Below are positions 62,224-64,000 of a stretch of DNA of 64,000 nucleotides, in pieces. Made by a program: the position numbers and the translations under genes. The notes under the pieces are model-generated. The model was not told where the DNA came from and made no database searches. It saw only the letters and a list, made by a program, of their open reading frames with translations. Numbering within the stretch: the first letter of the stretch is position 1; each line of letters starts with the position of its first letter. The stretch is from Arthrobacter echini (lineage in GTDB: Bacteria; Actinomycetota; Actinomycetes; Actinomycetales; Micrococcaceae): the NCBI RefSeq assembly GCF_008107445.1, contig NZ_VSLD01000002.1:1-64000 (forward strand). Reading direction: 5' to 3'.

Positions 62224-63866
62224 TCCGTTCGCCAGGGCGGTCGACGACCCGACCGGTGGGACTCCCACCGGTCGGGGAGGGGATCTCCGTCCACCGGGTC
62301 ATGGGCACCGAGACGGAGTACGGCATCATCGCGCCGGATCTCCCGTCCGCCAACGCGACCCTCCTGTCCTCGCAGGTGGTCAACGCGTACGCGGCCACCC
62401 TGCGCCAGGGCCTCGGCAACCTGGCGGGAACCCGATGGGACTACACGGACGAGACGCCGCTGACAGATGCGCGCGGGTTCCGGATGGACCGCGCCAGCGC
62501 CCACCCGAGCCAGCTCACCGATGAACCCCCCGAGCTCAGTGCCGAGCAGATCGCCCTCGAGCGGGGCGGATCCGAGGAGATCCCCGTCCTCATGAACCTC
62601 GTGCTGAACAATGGCGCGCGGCTGTACGTCGACCATGCCCATCCCGAGTACTCCTCGCCCGAGGTGACCAATCCCCTCGACGCGGTCCTCTGGGACCGGG
62701 CCGGGGACCACGTGGCCGCAGCGGCGATGGACAGGATCAACGCCACGCCCGGCTTCTCCCCGGTGATCCTGTACAAGAACAACACGGACAGCAAGAGCGT
62801 CTCCTACGGCTCGCACGAGAACTACCTCGTACCGCGCAGCGTCCCGTTCTCCCGGCTCGCCGAAGCGCTCATCCCGTTCTTCGTCTCACGCCAGGTCATC
62901 TGCGGGGCCGGTCGCGTGGGACGCGGGCCGCTGAACCAGGAGGCCGGCTTCCAGCTCAGCCAGCGCGCCGATTTCTTCGAGAACGAGATCGGGCTGGAGA
63001 CCACCGTGCGGCGGCCCATCATCAACACGAGGGACGAACCGCACGCCGTCGCGGAGAAGTACCGGCGGCTCCACGTCATCATCGGCGACGCGAATCTGAA
63101 CGAGGTCTCCAACTACCTCAAGACGGGGACGACGGCGCTCGTCCTCGCCCTCATCGAACAGGGCCTGGCGCCAGTGCCCGCACTCGAGGACCCGGTGGAC
63201 GCCCTGAGGGCCATCAGCCACGACCCAACGCTGCGGGCCCGCGTCCGCCTCACCGATGGCAGGACCATGACAGGCCTCGACCTGCAGGAGGTGTACTGCG
63301 ACGCGGTCCTGCAGGCGCTCCCGGAGGACGCCGACGAGCAGACGCGCGACGTCGTGGAGCGCTGGCAGGCCCTCCTGGCGACGCTGCGGCGGGACCCGGC
63401 GGATGCCTCGCGCCAGGTCGACTGGATCGCCAAGCTCAAGGTGCTCGAGGCCTACCGCGCCCGCGACGGCCTGGCCTGGACCGACGCCCGGCTGGCGCTG
63501 GTGGACCTGCAGTACGCGGACCTCCGACCCGACCGGGGGATCTACGCCAGACTGGCCCGGCGCGGCGACGTCGAGCTCCTCGTGGAACCTGCCGAGGTGG
63601 CCCGGGCCGCCGTCGAGCCCCCGCGGGACACCCGGGCCTACTTCCGTGGGCGCTGCATCTCCGAGTATCCGGCGGAAGTGGTCGGGGCCAGCTGGGACTC
63701 GCTGATCTTCGAGCTCGCAGGGGAACGGCGCCTCCAGCGGGTCGAGACCCGGGAACCGCTGCGTGGCACTGCAGGGCTCACCGCGGAGCTCTTCGACCAG
63801 GCCGGCGATGCCGAGGATTTTCTCGCCCGGCTGTTGAGCGGACCGGATCGGCGCGTGGCACCATAG
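62220..63866 (+). CDS. dop: Pup deamidase/depupylase
   Basis: 548 residues as read from GTG at 62220. Deamidates Pup and removes it from proteins; glutamine-synthetase-like fold. [12 protein letters not shown] (ATP site) begins at residue 25; [30 protein letters not shown] and [11 protein letters not shown] follow. The first 24 residues are not conserved in Dop, and a 10-bp hairpin (62251-62273) falls inside them, so the true start may be GTG 62256 or ATG 62301; the GTGA overlap with arc favours 62220. Confidence 0.95.
   Translation: MIRSPGRSTTRPVGLPPVGEGISVHRVMGTETEYGIIAPDLPSANATLLSSQVVNAYAATLRQGLGNLAGTRWDYTDETPLTDARGFRMDRASAHPSQLTDEPPELSAEQIALERGGSEEIPVLMNLVLNNGARLYVDHAHPEYSSPEVTNPLDAVLWDRAGDHVAAAAMDRINATPGFSPVILYKNNTDSKSVSYGSHENYLVPRSVPFSRLAEALIPFFVSRQVICGAGRVGRGPLNQEAGFQLSQRADFFENEIGLETTVRRPIINTRDEPHAVAEKYRRLHVIIGDANLNEVSNYLKTGTTALVLALIEQGLAPVPALEDPVDALRAISHDPTLRARVRLTDGRTMTGLDLQEVYCDAVLQALPEDADEQTRDVVERWQALLATLRRDPADASRQVDWIAKLKVLEAYRARDGLAWTDARLALVDLQYADLRPDRGIYARLARRGDVELLVEPAEVARAAVEPPRDTRAYFRGRCISEYPAEVVGASWDSLIFELAGERRLQRVETREPLRGTAGLTAELFDQAGDAEDFLARLLSGPDRRVAP
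62251..62273 (+). repeat. 10-bp hairpin at the start of dop
   Basis: gaccggtggg (62251-62260) and its complement (62264-62273) with a 3-base loop, 28 bases after the arc stop. Confidence 0.6.
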
Positions 63867-63881
63867 GAGCCTGAGCAACCT

Positions 63882-63897
63882 GATCACCTCGGTGATC
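63882..63897. repeat. 7-bp palindrome between dop and pup
   Basis: gatcacc and ggtgatc separated by two bases, 15 bases after the dop stop and 24 bases before pup. Confidence 0.4.
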
Positions 63898-63921
63898 GCG
63901 GGTACGGAAAGGGTGACCATC

Positions 63922-64000
63922 ATGGCAACACAGGACCGCAGCACCACCTCCTCGTCGGCTGCGGCGGAGGAGGAGATCCCGGAACCCGCCGACGCTGCCC
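63922..64000 (+). CDS. pup: Prokaryotic ubiquitin-like protein Pup, N-terminal part
   Basis: First 26 residues (MATQDRSTTSSSAAAEEEIP...) of a gene that runs off the window. The polar, acidic, disordered start and the position right after dop fit Pup, the small tag that is joined to lysines of proteasome substrates; the diagnostic GGQ/GGE end is not visible. AAAGGG nine bases before the ATG. The 20S proteasome genes would be expected next. Confidence 0.85.
   Translation, partial: MATQDRSTTSSSAAAEEEIPEPADAA

Overview
The window is one continuous stretch of GC-rich chromosome from an actinobacterium, most likely a member of the Micrococcaceae (Arthrobacter-like). This rests on the mycothiol ligase MshC, the Pup-proteasome genes arc, dop and pup, OpcA beside zwf, a SufR-led suf operon, type B ribosomal protein L31, and many TANNNT boxes lying 6-8 bases before start codons, which is typical of leaderless actinobacterial genes. 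The genus cannot be fixed without a search. I see no transposase, phage gene, integrase or CRISPR array; almost everything looks like vertically inherited core genome.

Layout. 1-3.7 kb: end of a superoxide dismutase gene, then gap-pgk-tpiA-secG (+). 3.9-12.2 kb: the pentose phosphate operon read on the minus strand, tkt-tal-pgi-zwf-opcA-pgl, facing secG across an 18-bp bidirectional terminator. 12.2-17.2 kb: ctaB (heme O synthase), an aldolase-family enzyme, then on the minus strand an ABC exporter pair and ctaA (heme A synthase). 17.3-22.5 kb: sufR-sufB-sufD-Rieske ferredoxin-sufC-sufT for iron-sulfur assembly, without sufS or sufU. 22.6-24.6 kb: biotin ECF transporter bioY-ecfA-ecfT (-). 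24.8-33.9 kb: ABC-F protein, SURF1 with two small companions, two SDR genes, serB, an ABC ATPase, a SpoU methyltransferase, rpmE2 and a lipoate ligase. 33.9-39.1 kb: pepN, and divergent glgC and glgA. 39.1-39.5 kb: a gene-free stretch full of nested palindromes. 39.5-46.1 kb: a fatty-acid degradation cluster, with TetR plus acyl-CoA oxidase on one strand and thiolase, long FabG and MaoC on the other, around a shared operator-like palindrome. 46.1-52.3 kb: kynureninase, tRNA-Leu(GAG), a P-type metal ATPase, an M20 peptidase and an acyl-CoA dehydrogenase relative. 52.4-64 kb: small conserved proteins, an aldo/keto reductase, uppP, mshC, a PAC2 protein, a HAD phosphatase, an M50 protease, trmI and arc-dop-pup; pup runs off the window end.

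How it fits together. The first block supplies glycolysis and NADPH. The ctaB/ctaA/SURF1 genes mature the aa3-type oxidase, and the suf block builds Fe-S clusters. From memory, the order gap-pgk-tpi-secG / pgl-opcA-zwf-tal-tkt / ctaB / ctaA-ABC / sufR-sufBDC matches Mycobacterium tuberculosis around Rv1436-Rv1466, and uppP-mshC-PAC2-trmI-arc-dop-pup matches Rv2136c-Rv2111c. The window therefore joins two anciently conserved neighbourhoods. The points most worth a second look are the palindrome cluster at 39.2-39.4 kb, the SDR with a FabL-type Tyr-x6-Lys site, the aldo/keto reductase that has lost most of its catalytic tetrad, the metal ATPase next to tRNA-Leu, the TetR-controlled beta-oxidation cluster, and the wide use of leaderless start signals. 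I did not find a clearly new multi-gene system.
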